Below are positions 25,306 through 34,652 of a stretch of 34,652 nt of DNA, one piece after another. Numbering within the stretch: position 1 is the first letter of the stretch; every line of letters begins with the position of its first letter. The stretch comes from an uncultured Planctomycetaceae bacterium (GTDB taxonomy: Bacteria; Planctomycetota; Planctomycetia; Planctomycetales; Planctomycetaceae), in contig CAIQIE010000288.1 in assembly GCA_903871805.1 (NCBI GenBank), positions 1 to 34,652 on the forward strand, written 5' to 3'. Both the position numbers and the translations under genes were made by a program. The notes beneath the pieces are model-generated. The model worked only from the letters and a program-made list of their open reading frames with translations, was not told where the DNA came from and ran no database searches.

Positions 25306-26073
25306 GTGGCGATTTATCAACGCATTTTTATTCTGCTGCTGGCGGGGCTGCAGTGCTCTTTCGTGATGGCCGACACCCTCCTGATCGACGATTTCTCGAC
25401 AAACCTGTTGTTTCGTAATCAGAATGGCTCGGGTGGCCAGGGCGTGTTCGGAACAGTGGTATCAGAATACTTGGGGGACCCGGATTATCAGATCAATCTT
25501 GGAGAGACGAACACCGCATTATGGCAGGATTCAGGCAGTGGAATCATCAGTACCACGCGAAAGGGGTTTGCCTCAATCTCGAGTAAGCCTGGCTCGGGTG
25601 CCTACTTTAGCATCAGCGGTGGCCTACTTTCGACGAACACTGACGATGACACGATTCTGTCAAGCCTCCAGATGACCTATCAGATGCCGTCCAATACAAA
25701 GATTGACATGTCGGACTGGTCATATTTCGTCATTCAGTTCGAGTCCCTCGACGCGACTGCACAGAGTCATTTACGTGTCGCGTTATCAGTTTCCGATTCT
25801 GCCATCATCGCTGACGCTGTGGCGAATCCAATGGCGACATTTTCGAATCAAAATCTTGTCGTGGGTAAAAATGCCTTCGATATGCGGGCGGCGACCATGA
25901 GGTTGGGCAATATCAAACAAGTCAGCAGCCTCTCAATTTCTATTAGCTCCGACTTACCGGGTGCTGAGTTCCGCATTGATAGTTTTTCCCTGGCGCCCAT
26001 CCCGGAACCGAGCCCGTATATCGCACTTGGAGTTGTCCTTGCCGGTTGCGTCCTGATCCGACGCCTTCGATGA
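25306..26073 (+). CDS. PEP-CTERM sorted exported protein (copy 1)
   Basis: The 255-residue product has a signal peptide (MAIYQRIFILLLAGLQCSFVMA) and a beta-rich, Ser/Asp/Asn-rich body of unknown function starting DTLLIDDFSTNL. It ends with a PEP-CTERM tail: IPEPSPY (232-238), a hydrophobic helix (IALGVVLAGCVLI) and RRLR. Proteins with this tail are cleaved and processed by an exosortase and often end up in extracellular matrix or on the surface. No exosortase gene is in the window. The start is GTG with GGAG nine bases upstream. It is a diverged paralogue of the gene at 28455-29282, sharing DDFSTNL near the N-terminus, a middle block (SLQMTYQMPS... against CLTYNFSTRQ...) and the tail layout. 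Confidence 0.85.
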   Translation: MAIYQRIFILLLAGLQCSFVMADTLLIDDFSTNLLFRNQNGSGGQGVFGTVVSEYLGDPDYQINLGETNTALWQDSGSGIISTTRKGFASISSKPGSGAYFSISGGLLSTNTDDDTILSSLQMTYQMPSNTKIDMSDWSYFVIQFESLDATAQSHLRVALSVSDSAIIADAVANPMATFSNQNLVVGKNAFDMRAATMRLGNIKQVSSLSISISSDLPGAEFRIDSFSLAPIPEPSPYIALGVVLAGCVLIRRLR

Positions 26074-28454
26074 ACTCCGTCGAGGGCCACGACGCTCGCT
26101 TAGCTTCAATTTCTCCGAAGAGATCGAAAATCAGAATTCCAGAGAAGTTTTCTTTAGCGTCTTGCGGCAAACGCTCCCTCCGCAGCATTTTGGCAGAGTT
26201 GCCAACACGCGATGTCCTGAAACCTCTCGATGATGCCTAACGGCTCACGGGCTGCACTATCGCGCTCACTCACCACTCGCCCTTGCTCCGAAGGCAAGAA
26301 TGAATACCCCGAGACCTGCTGGCGGCTCATCGTAACGCGTTGTACTTTACGAAGCTGCCGTCAAAGTTCGCCTCGAGGCTCGTTGTACGCTTCAATCCGA
26401 CGGAATCGGCAACCTGCAGGCAGCCAGGGCAGCGGCATTGGATAGTCGGCCGCAGGGGCAGACGGGCGGTTGCTGAAGCGAGACCTGCGATTTCCGCTGT
26501 GCTCACAAATCAACATCTCCGCCAAACCTGGGGGGCAGGTCAGCAGAGCCTCCAATCGTGTTGCCCCCTGGCAGCCTCGCGACCTATGGCTGGCAACACG
26601 AATGGATCCGAACGCTTGATCCCGATATGGCTTTGCCTCACATGATGGAACAAAGCCGCTGATGCATGCCTCGGGGCTTCAGATCGCTGGTGCTGTTCTT
26701 CGCCAAACTCGCTCAAGTCAATGAGCCAGCTTCACAATGCAGGGCAATAATTTTCAGCGATGACGCTGTCGGACTATCCTGGAGGCAATAGTCTACGACA
26801 ATCGACCTGAGCCGTTGCTGGACCACTGACGGCTTCCTCCTGATGTACTCGCAGTCCACTGGACCTATCGATTAAGCAGCCTCATTGATCTCGAATACGC
26901 CCTGCTGATTTATCCAGCGTGGCTTTCCGATGCCACCGTGGGAAAAAAGACGGCCTGCCTGCATCGAACAGCGAAAGTCTGCTGCTTCTATAACTCAGGA
27001 AACTTCGGTCGCCGGTTTTCACCTGTTGCGTCTACTTGCCAGCAGACTGGGCTGAAGAGGGCTTAAGAAGCAGCACAGGCACCACAGCAAATATTCATTA
27101 AACTTCATAGACACTCGAGCGACCTGAACTGAGTATCCAGCCGCCCTGCAACCAGTGGGGAAGAGTATTCTTCGCCATGCCGAGGTTTGTTTTCTCGCCT
27201 TGATTTCATTGAAAATCCTTCGCCAGTTGTGACCACGAGCCGTCTGCGGTGGTGAACAGCCGAGCGGACCGGAGGACTTCATCTGGATCCGCGAAAAAGC
27301 TGGGATCCTGCTCACACGATCAGGTGCCACCATCCGGAATGAGTGCGTCATACGTTCGACTACGCACGGGAAAGCCAACGTGAAAAAACGCCCCCCCGAA
27401 CCCGAGGTCGCAGATTTTTAGAAGTATGTGGTGACAAAATGTGATCGTAACGGGCCACAGCTCGGTTTTTATTCCGCTGGATAAGGAGGACTCACGCTGA
27501 GGCGATGTCAATCTCAAGTTCATGACCTCTCGTCTGACACTCAGGAGTGTATGGGCAGGAAAGCTTGCTGAAAGTAGCGCCGGCTGTTCGGTCTTACGCC
27601 TTTTGGCCAAAGAAATTGTTCGTATCGAAAAGCAATTTGCTGCAGGAAGCTGCTCTGGATTCTTTACCCTGGCACTGCGTTTGAAAGCTCTGGAAATATC
27701 ATGCGGAGTTTTTTCTGCCAATTGGCGATGAGGCCGGCTTTCGTTTGAAGCCAGCGGCGTGCATGCTGTATGGGCATTTGCTGCATTGAAACTCTGCGAT
27801 GATTTGTGAAGTTCTGCCATGACGCTACCGGCCTGGGCGGCCCTGAATTGGTTGGTAAATTTCAGTTGTTGCCAAAAGACAACGCCGCCACACATTGATG
27901 CCGTCCGTGATGCGAAAATTCCACAACTTTCCACATCTGATGTGACTGGTAGAGACTTTCCAGCTGATAGGGTTTTGTGCCCATAGACAGGTTGTCGTTT
28001 TCCGTCAACGAACTAATTTTCCCCGCGTTGATGCTGCAAAACTGACGCTAATTGGGAGTGTTGCATCAGAATAGCGGACTCGCAGGCGGCAGATTTGCCA
28101 CGCGGCAATCAACTCAGAGTAGTCAATAGATTCGTGTTAATCGAACCTGGAGAGAGTTTAAACGGTTTGGGTGAGGCCGCTGAAGTTGGTGTGCATGATT
28201 TCTGTTCTAAAAGACGCAGCCAGCGGTTTTCGGAACAAATCCAGGGCGGCGGAAAATGTACTGGTCCAGAGTGACTGAAGGTACGGCTTACGGCGCGGAA
28301 TGCACAGTTCTGGTAGCCGGAATTTCCGGTTTTCGAATGGCAAAGCAGAGACGGTGTCAGGTCTGTTATTAGTTTTTTTACTTGGCTGGTCACTGCTTTC
28401 GCAGACTCGGTCGCATCTGTGCGAACATCGCAAAATGTGTTTGGGGGTCAATTC
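26074..28454. other. 2.4-kb gene-poor region between PEP-CTERM paralogues
   Basis: No open frame in this stretch yields a protein I can support. The longest (27320-27934, minus strand, 204 codons) has no good ribosome binding site and a compositionally odd translation. I found no tRNA, CRISPR, transposase motif or terminator. The region could be a decayed gene cluster, a remnant of an insertion, or a long untranslated or regulatory stretch. No DDFSTNL-like third paralogue was seen in it. Confidence 0.5.
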
Positions 28455-29282
28455 ATGAAACTTTTTAATGGATTATTGCGAGGGGGAATGTTCCTGCTGG
28501 CATTGGCACAAGCCACTGTGTTTGCCGACTCGATCCTTCTTGATGATTTCTCGACGAACCTGACATTATCAAACGTCGTTTTTTCTGCCTTAAATTCGGA
28601 CGGAACAGTAAACCCAACCGGCAGTACGGCTGGAAGCGCCGTGTCGTCATTCTGGAAGCGAATAGAACTTGCCCCTGGCAACATGGCGACATGGACAGAT
28701 ACGGTATCGCCATCGTTTCCAAATGGGATCCTCGGTGGCGTGCGCTCTGGTGAAATTCGTAACGGCACCGGCAGTAACCAGAAATCAAACTTTAAAATCC
28801 TGAATGGCGTCATGAATGTCGACTCACCCAGCGCAAATATGCTCTGTATGACATGTCTGACCTATAATTTTTCGACGCGGCAGGATCTTTCAATCGTCAG
28901 CCGGCTGATTGTGGATTTCACAACGTTTGACGTGAGTGCACGGGGCAAGGTGACTATGTCTGTTTCACTTTTTGACGGGGTCACGACATCATCAGGGGAC
29001 CTTGCCACCACGACTGTCAACGCGGGGTTAAATTATTTCTGGTTGACAGGTATGCAGAATTGGGGTCGGCTGAACATGAGTCAGATCCAGCAGGTTAAAG
29101 TGGGATTTTCCACCAATACCCCCGGGGTTGACTTCACCGTGAATTCGCTTGCTTTTACTCATGCCCCCGAGCCGAATTCGCTTATTGTGCTGGGTGCAAT
29201 AACGGGTATCTCAGTAGTAATTCGCCGGTTCAAAAATCGTCGTCGTCGAATGCTGCTGATATCACATCAACAATGTGGCTGA
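28455..29282 (+). CDS. PEP-CTERM sorted exported protein (copy 2)
   Basis: The 275-residue product has a signal peptide (MKLFNGLLRGGMFLLALAQATVFA) followed by DSILLDDFSTNL, as in the paralogue at 25306. The body is Ser/Thr/Asn-rich and predicted mostly beta. The tail is APEPNS (237-242), a hydrophobic helix (LIVLGAITGISVVI) and RRFKNRRRR, then ten more residues (MLLISHQQCG). An extension beyond the basic cluster is unusual, since PEP-CTERM proteins normally end there. The frame opens at 28419; ATG 28455 is chosen for the signal peptide and a GGGGG tract upstream. Function is unknown; surface display or matrix release through an exosortase encoded elsewhere is inferred. Confidence 0.82.
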   Translation: MKLFNGLLRGGMFLLALAQATVFADSILLDDFSTNLTLSNVVFSALNSDGTVNPTGSTAGSAVSSFWKRIELAPGNMATWTDTVSPSFPNGILGGVRSGEIRNGTGSNQKSNFKILNGVMNVDSPSANMLCMTCLTYNFSTRQDLSIVSRLIVDFTTFDVSARGKVTMSVSLFDGVTTSSGDLATTTVNAGLNYFWLTGMQNWGRLNMSQIQQVKVGFSTNTPGVDFTVNSLAFTHAPEPNSLIVLGAITGISVVIRRFKNRRRRMLLISHQQCG

Positions 29283-29305
29283 CGATTTGACGAGTATTGC
29301 GAAAC

Positions 29306-29332
29306 TCATCCACGACTGGCAGCAATGGATGA
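29306..29332. repeat. Inverted repeat between convergent genes
   Basis: TCATCCA (29306-29312) pairs with TGGATGA (29326-29332) across 13 bases, shortly after the second PEP-CTERM gene. No T tract follows on either strand, so a terminator role is doubtful. Confidence 0.35.
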
Positions 29333-29412
29333 AAATGGTGGTAACCCAGGTCCGGCGCAGAACATAGAAACTGTTTCAGAACTGACGTCCGTAAATGCCA
29401 GAGTTTGTTTGA

Positions 29413-31770
29413 CTACCGTCGGAGGTAATTCTGTTTTTGAGTTTCCTCTGGAGTGCGTTTGTCAGAGTCAAGGTCGAGTATCACCATAGAGTGGTGGCTG
29501 AGGACGGGGACAGTAACCTGGACTCCGTGTGCCGTTTTTTCCAGTGGAAGCTCGATGTCTTCCGGTTGCAGCATGGCTCGGGTCACCGTGTACTGTTTTC
29601 TGATGTCCACGCGAATTCCATGAATTGGAATGATCTCCTCACGCAGCGGGACGTCGTCGACCGGCAGGGCATGATCCGCTGTCGTGTTGACGTTATTCAG
29701 CAGGTGTACGATCAGTCGCTCGCCGCCGAGCGGATTTTTCTGATGCATGACCGTGCTATGCACACACATCGGTGCCCGCACCTGGATCGGCGGTGATTCG
29801 GCCGCTGCCCAGGTAATTGCTTCGCGTAAGATCAGTCGCTGATAAGGATACGGGTAAAGGTAATAGGCAGAATCGAGCCCCGCAGCGATATAGACCACTC
29901 GCCCTTTGCCAAATTGCCGTGCTGTCAATGCCGGCGAATCAACAGCACCGGCTTCACCCTTCACCCTAAGCACCGCCAGAGTTTCTGCCGCATTGCCCTG
30001 AACTGAGACGTTGACTGCCGGTCCCTTAAATGTCACTGGTTCTTCGCCGACGTACGCCTTTATCGAACCTTGTTTCAGAAATGAGTCCGTTTTCAGTTGC
30101 AGGTCGAAGACATTCCGGCGTTTTTCCCAGTAATCCGGCCCGATGGATTTTGCGAAATTCTCGTCAATCGTCGCTGGTAACGCCGGGGAGGAAGTCACCA
30201 GTCCGCGGTAGTCCACGCCGAAAATGTCTGCTAAGGCAAAGTTTTCACGCGGTGTTCCGAATTCATCAAACAGGGATGTATCCTGAGTTGCCACGAGGCC
30301 GCCGCCATTTCGCACAAACTCCCGAATGGCATCCGCCTGCGACTGATCCAGACACGCGGTATCCGGGAGTATCAGGACTTGATACGTCGCCAGATCCTGC
30401 GGATTCAGGTTCCAGTCACTAATCACATTGGTTGGCAGGTGTTCCTCGACAACGGCCCGAAACGCTCCAAAGACGCTGGCCATGTATCGCTCCTCCACCT
30501 GCCCTGCACTGCGACCATAGAAGTTGCGAGTGTTGTCGCTCATGACCAGGGCTGCCCACGGCTCCGGACGCTTCCGACTCAACCATTCTCGCCGCCTCTG
30601 GATCTCATACATGCAGTGATACACGGACTCCTGCAGACGTTGGGGCTGTTTGACCGCGATGCTGGGACTGGTTCCCCAGGTGACGGCCAGCAACATCCGT
30701 GACAGAACTTCGTGGCCCGGAAAACTGTCGTTGCCATACGGATTGCCGTGGCTCATGAGATAGGGTTCACTGAATGCCACTCGGTGATTGGTATAGGCCC
30801 ACATGCAGGCATTGGCGAACGCAGGCACGATGGTGGACCCTCTGTTCGATTCATCCATCCAGAATTCCTGATCCGGTGCGTCCAGAAGCAGATTCATTCT
30901 TGCGGGCATATTTCGCGGGATGCTCAGGAAGTGTCCGAAGCGTCCTGCGTTTGTGCTCCATGTCACCAGTGCAACATCAGGTTTAATGCCTTTCAAACGC
31001 GTCTGCATCCGTCGGACAAGATCTTCCATTCGACGGTCAGCCCAGTGCTGATACTTCCGAAATTCGGCGTCGTTCATGTCGGTATTTGGAATTTCCTGCC
31101 CGGTATCCTTTCGGTAACTCTGACGGCAATGGTTGCAGTAGCACACGCCGCCGTAATGCAGTCCATCAAAACTGAAGGCATCGACATCGGGAAACTGTGT
31201 GAGAATCTCAGCCAGAACCTCAATAAAAAAATCGCCATACGGTCCCAGCAGACACAACATCCCTCCGTGTGGAAATTTCTGCATGTCTGTCTCAGGAATC
31301 TCTGTCGTGTTCGTGGCAATTCGACGCCATTCCGGGTGAAGTTCGTACACCTCAGACTGCAGGCAAGGTGGATAAACTCCCAGGATCCTGACCCCCAATG
31401 CCTGATACTCAGCGATGTCCTTCTGAAGCTGCCCCGGTACCACATGTGGGTTTCTTCGTTTCAGAAGTTTGCTGTCGTAGTAAGCATAGAACGGATCGAC
31501 AAATCCCATTTCGCTTAATCGGACGCCATGACGTGCCGCTTCGGCCCTCTGTTCTGAGGACATCACCGACAGCGTATAGCCGCACCCTGGTATGTCGTGA
31601 AGCCATTCAGGAATCTGCACTTCTCGGAACGACTGTGAGTCAAAAGGTTGAGCCGCAATCGTTTGCCCCCAGATGGCGGATGGTTCATCTGCGAAGACAC
31701 GGTGCCCGGGCTGCCCGTTACTCAGGAATACGAAAATCAGCAAAAAACTGGAAATTACCGAGTTGTTCAT
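29413..31770 (-). CDS. Secreted glycoside hydrolase-like protein with beta-galactosidase trimerisation-type domain
   Basis: The 785-residue product has a signal peptide (MNNSVISSFLLIFVFLSNGQPGHRVFA). The N-terminal half looks like a (beta/alpha)8 barrel of the hypothetical glycoside hydrolase type, with FPDVDAFSFDGLHYGGVCYCNHCRQSY, whose Asp and paired CxxC residues are typical of that group. From about residue 400 an amidotransferase-like fold follows (YQVLILPDTACLDQSQADAIREFVRNGGGLVATQDTSLFDEFG), as in the trimerisation domain of GH42 beta-galactosidases. A beta-rich C-terminus closes it. A catalytic acid pair cannot be assigned from sequence alone. The frame opens at a TTG (31788); ATG 31770 with AGGCAGGG upstream is the better start. 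Polysaccharide breakdown is the likely role. Confidence 0.85.
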   Translation of the reverse strand: MNNSVISSFLLIFVFLSNGQPGHRVFADEPSAIWGQTIAAQPFDSQSFREVQIPEWLHDIPGCGYTLSVMSSEQRAEAARHGVRLSEMGFVDPFYAYYDSKLLKRRNPHVVPGQLQKDIAEYQALGVRILGVYPPCLQSEVYELHPEWRRIATNTTEIPETDMQKFPHGGMLCLLGPYGDFFIEVLAEILTQFPDVDAFSFDGLHYGGVCYCNHCRQSYRKDTGQEIPNTDMNDAEFRKYQHWADRRMEDLVRRMQTRLKGIKPDVALVTWSTNAGRFGHFLSIPRNMPARMNLLLDAPDQEFWMDESNRGSTIVPAFANACMWAYTNHRVAFSEPYLMSHGNPYGNDSFPGHEVLSRMLLAVTWGTSPSIAVKQPQRLQESVYHCMYEIQRRREWLSRKRPEPWAALVMSDNTRNFYGRSAGQVEERYMASVFGAFRAVVEEHLPTNVISDWNLNPQDLATYQVLILPDTACLDQSQADAIREFVRNGGGLVATQDTSLFDEFGTPRENFALADIFGVDYRGLVTSSPALPATIDENFAKSIGPDYWEKRRNVFDLQLKTDSFLKQGSIKAYVGEEPVTFKGPAVNVSVQGNAAETLAVLRVKGEAGAVDSPALTARQFGKGRVVYIAAGLDSAYYLYPYPYQRLILREAITWAAAESPPIQVRAPMCVHSTVMHQKNPLGGERLIVHLLNNVNTTADHALPVDDVPLREEIIPIHGIRVDIRKQYTVTRAMLQPEDIELPLEKTAHGVQVTVPVLSHHSMVILDLDSDKRTPEETQKQNYLRR

Positions 31771-32320
31771 CGAGCCCTGCCTGTTCAAATAACAGCCTGC
31801 GATTGTTTTCCGGGTCGGATCCTAACACAGCGGATGAACTGGAACCAAACAACCGTTCAACAGGAACAGCCAGGTGTCAGTGCAACTGAGATTGTCTGCT
31901 GACTGGTATGTTTCCGTTTGCCTGTGGACTGTATTCATTTCGCCAAACTCACTGAATAGCGGAGTCCACTGCAGTTTGGTCATCGACGACCGATGAATGC
32001 TCACCAAAGCCAGCATGAGGCTTTTTGTGCCTGATGACTCGCTGCAGGTATGGTCCGCACGCGACGTGCGGGGAATCTCTGACAGCAGAGCAGCGTGCGA
32101 CGGTCCGTGTTTTCGAATTGTGGAGGGGACTCCGTTGATCCCATCACTTGCCTTGCGGTGCGTTTGACATGAAAAAAGCGAGCATCCCCAGTGGCCCGAC
32201 TCGCAAAACGGCCAGAGTGTCGTCTATGATCGACGGGGGGTGTTCCTGCGGCAAGTGAACCAGTCGCTGCAATCTCAGGGGCCCCTGTGTTCTGCGTCCT
32301 TTCCGAAAGTGCCGGACAAA
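31771..32320. other. Divergent intergenic region before the RND exporter
   Basis: About 550 bases between the glycoside hydrolase-like gene (-) and the exporter gene (+). A perfect 7-bp hairpin, CCGCACG-CGA-CGTGCGG, lies at 32055-32071. No promoter boxes are clear, and short frames here look non-coding. Confidence 0.5.
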
Positions 32321-34630
32321 ATGTGGCGGGTGATCTTTCATCGATACAGTCGAGTCATTGCGATTTTCGGCTGGTGCCTGATGCCTTTCGTGACGGCCCT
32401 GGGACTGAAGGCACTGGGCAGCAGTGTGAATGAGGTGCGGGACTGGCTTCCCGAGGGTTACCAGGAAACAGTGGAGTACCAGCAGTTTCTGGAGTATTTC
32501 GGTAACGATGAGTTTGTTCTGGTGTCGTGGGAGGGCTGCACGCTGGAGGATCCACGGCTGGATCGATTTGCGGAGCGCGTGCTGTCTGAATCGTTGTCCG
32601 AACGCGAGCCGTCAGCCCACGAATCGCGGAAGTCGATCCCGTCCCTCGAGCTTCGGATTTCAACCGGCCGATCGGTGCTGAATGACCTGACATCTGCTCC
32701 TTTGAACCTGAGTATCGACGAGGCAAAACGGCGGCTGGCGGGGACAATGATCGGCGGTGACGGGCAGCAGACCTGTGCCATGCTGTGGCTCTCTCCCACG
32801 GCCAGAATGAATGTTCATCAGACCCTGGAGACTCTGCGTCGGTTTCTTGGAGAAAGTGGCGTTCCATCGCAGGACATTCGCTGGGCGGGCGCCCCGGTGC
32901 TGAATGCGGAGCTGGATGCTGCCAGCCTGCGGTCCATGTCCAAAGCGATTGTGCTGAGTTGTCTAATTGCGGTGGTAATCGCATGGGTGGCATTCCGGGA
33001 CACCTGGATCATTGTCATGGTCCTTGTGACCGGTTTTTATAGTGCGGCGCTCAGTCTTGCGGTGCTGCCAATTTCCGGCGTGCCGATGAATTCGCTGCTG
33101 ATCACCATGATTCCGATGGTCTATACCGCCGGGATTTCCGGTGCCATTCACATGTGCAATTACTATCAGGAGGCTGTTCGGCAGCGTGGGCCTGCTGCTG
33201 CGGCGGAACGAGCGATCGAGTGTGCCTGGTTGCCGCTGGCGCTGGCAACAAGTACGACCGCAACTGGATTATTGTCCATCTGCCTGAATGACCTGCGCCC
33301 GGTGCAGCAATTCGGTTTTTTTTCTGCAATCGGGATTGGTTTGAGCTGGATTTTGCTGGTGTTCTGGCTTCCGGCGGCGCTGTCTTTGCTGAAAGCTGGA
33401 CAGAAGCAGGAACTTATGAAACTGAGTGCTGACGACGAGATTGGCGATGCGCCATTGCCAGAGTTCTGGGTACGCACCGGGAAACTGGTGGTTCGTCATG
33501 GCTCGATCATTACGTGTCTTTGTCTGGCACTGATGGCGATTTCTGTTCCAGGAGTTGCCCGACTGCAGATTACTTTGAATCTGCTGGATGAGTTTTCGGA
33601 GGATGCTGAGATTATTCGGATGGGTTCATGGATTGAAGACCGGATTGGCAGGATGACCTCGTTTGAGGTGGTGCTGCGATTTCCTGGTCAGAACCGGCTG
33701 AGTGCTTTTGAACGGCTGTTTCTGATTCGGCGTATTCAGCAAAATCTGGAGTTGTTACCGGAAATCGGGGGGACCATGTCCATCGCCAGTTTTGCGCCGT
33801 CACTCAGCGGACCGGACTCTGGAGTGTTGCAGCGCGCTGGAATCAATCGATACATGAAGCAGCAACGGGCTCCGCTGGAAACGTCCGGGTTTCTGCGGGT
33901 TGTGGATGGGGATGAATTATGGCGAATCAACCTGCGACTTCCCGGAGCAGAGCATGTGGACTACAACGTGATAATCCACGAGGTGCGCAAGCGAGCCATG
34001 CAGGAATTGACAGGGGACCGTTACAGGGATGTGAAGGTGTTGTGCACGGGAATTGCTCCCGTGATCTATAAGGCCAGACGTTCACTGGTCGATGGTTTGA
34101 TTCAGGGGCTGGCGAGTGACGTTGTGCTGATTGTGGTTGCCATCGTGTTGACGATGCGAACACTGTCCAGTGGTTTTCTGCTGATGATGACCAGTCTGTT
34201 TCCCACGCTGCTGGTTCTGGGAACGATCGGCTGGCTGGGGATCCCGATCAATGTTGGGGCCGTGCTGGCACCGTGTGTGGCATTGGGTGTCACCGTAGAT
34301 GATTCCATCCACTTTGTTGTCTGGTTTCGCAATGGAATTCGGCGAGGATTATCTACGGCGGATTCGGTATTGCTTGCGTGGCGAGCATGTGCAAGACCAA
34401 TCTATCAGAGCTGGATGCTGCTGGGGCTGGGAATGGCAACACAGTTTGTCAATGACTTTGGCTCGATCCGTCAGTTCGGCATGATGATGGTTGCCATGCT
34501 CACAGCCAGTGTGGTGGGCAACCTGATCCTTCAGCCAGCCCTGCTCGCCTGCCCCGCGGGAATTCTGGTGGGCAGAGGTTTTCGCAGGCAATCGAAACTC
34601 TCCGCAGCTGACTCAGAACAGGCGTTGTGA
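32321..34630 (+). CDS. MMPL/HAE3-type RND superfamily exporter
   Basis: Proton-driven inner-membrane exporter of the RND superfamily; substrates in the MMPL/HAE3 branch are often lipids or hopanoids. The 769-residue product has the duplicated layout: helix 1 (YSRVIAIFGWCLMPFVTAL), a first periplasmic loop, a bundle of about five helices from AIVLSCLIAVVIAWVAF to LVFWLPAALSLL, then a second half with helix SIITCLCLALMAISV, a second loop and a final bundle. GVTVDDSIHFVVWF in the last bundle is the family signature with the paired Asp. It is about the usual length and is complete, with its stop near the window end. The frame opens at GTG 32240; ATG 32321 (MWRVIFHRYSRVI) is the more typical start, though neither has a strong ribosome binding site. 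Confidence 0.9.
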   Translation: MWRVIFHRYSRVIAIFGWCLMPFVTALGLKALGSSVNEVRDWLPEGYQETVEYQQFLEYFGNDEFVLVSWEGCTLEDPRLDRFAERVLSESLSEREPSAHESRKSIPSLELRISTGRSVLNDLTSAPLNLSIDEAKRRLAGTMIGGDGQQTCAMLWLSPTARMNVHQTLETLRRFLGESGVPSQDIRWAGAPVLNAELDAASLRSMSKAIVLSCLIAVVIAWVAFRDTWIIVMVLVTGFYSAALSLAVLPISGVPMNSLLITMIPMVYTAGISGAIHMCNYYQEAVRQRGPAAAAERAIECAWLPLALATSTTATGLLSICLNDLRPVQQFGFFSAIGIGLSWILLVFWLPAALSLLKAGQKQELMKLSADDEIGDAPLPEFWVRTGKLVVRHGSIITCLCLALMAISVPGVARLQITLNLLDEFSEDAEIIRMGSWIEDRIGRMTSFEVVLRFPGQNRLSAFERLFLIRRIQQNLELLPEIGGTMSIASFAPSLSGPDSGVLQRAGINRYMKQQRAPLETSGFLRVVDGDELWRINLRLPGAEHVDYNVIIHEVRKRAMQELTGDRYRDVKVLCTGIAPVIYKARRSLVDGLIQGLASDVVLIVVAIVLTMRTLSSGFLLMMTSLFPTLLVLGTIGWLGIPINVGAVLAPCVALGVTVDDSIHFVVWFRNGIRRGLSTADSVLLAWRACARPIYQSWMLLGLGMATQFVNDFGSIRQFGMMMVAMLTASVVGNLILQPALLACPAGILVGRGFRRQSKLSAADSEQAL

Positions 34631-34652
34631 GCTGGTTTCGCAACAGAACGGC

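Noticed and set aside
27320-27934. 204-codon minus-strand open frame in the gene-poor interval
   Set aside because: It has no convincing start signal, no recognisable motif and an irregular composition; it was not supported as a gene.
28383-28405. Sigma54-like sequence TTGGCTGGTCACTGCTTT upstream of the second PEP-CTERM gene
   Set aside because: The GG and GC pairs are one base too close for the strict -24/-12 spacing.
30712-31518. 268-codon plus-strand open frame
   Set aside because: It is antisense to the glycoside hydrolase-like gene, with no ribosome binding site and a non-protein-like translation.

Overview
The window (about 34.6 kb, moderate GC) looks like a chromosomal segment of a planctomycete (Planctomycetota). 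The evidence is the combination of an FGly-type sulfatase, a DoxX protein with a large soluble insertion, a Tat-exported Gfo/Idh/MocA oxidoreductase, PEP-CTERM proteins, a membrane Ser/Thr kinase with an extracytoplasmic sensor, and secreted glycosidase-like proteins. This assignment is inferred from gene content; there is no rRNA or other direct taxonomic marker. No tRNA, CRISPR array, intact transposase or phage gene was seen.

Layout. 1-543: a 12-copy hexanucleotide repeat, a 15-bp repeat and the groEL terminator. 544-2686 (-): groES-groEL. 3224-5661: two convergent genes of unassigned or TPR type, with a large foldback element between them. 6113-10489 (+): ApbE-type flavin transferase, DoxX-insertion membrane protein and Tat-signal oxidoreductase. 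10620-14410 (-): sulfatase, then a secreted protein with EF-hand-like loops and a thioredoxin fold that has lost its CXXC. 14674-18829 (-): a Cache-type sensor Ser/Thr kinase preceded by a sigma54-dependent activator. 19065-22111 (+): a VIT/vWA protein with a GlyGly-CTERM-like tail, then a rhombosortase-like rhomboid protease. 22216-22967 (-): RNase HI and IF-1. 23533-24687 (-): a secreted BNR sialidase-like protein. 25306-29282 (+): two paralogous PEP-CTERM proteins separated by 2.4 kb with no credible gene. 29413-31770 (-): a secreted glycoside hydrolase with a beta-galactosidase trimerisation-like region. 32321-34630 (+): an MMPL/RND exporter.

The most interesting block is 14674-22111. A sigma54 activator is transcribed divergently from a VIT/vWA gene. 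The intergenic region holds a correctly spaced -24/-12 sequence (TGGCATCGGAAGTGCA, 18998-19013) and, 68 bp upstream of it, two near-identical 12-mers exactly 21 bp apart. The VIT/vWA product ends in a Gly run, a hydrophobic stretch and an Arg cluster, and the next gene encodes a rhomboid protease with the GLSG serine and a late histidine in rhombosortase-like context. I read this as a self-contained unit of a sigma54-controlled surface protein and its dedicated processing protease. The upstream sensor kinase may feed into it, but that link rests only on proximity.
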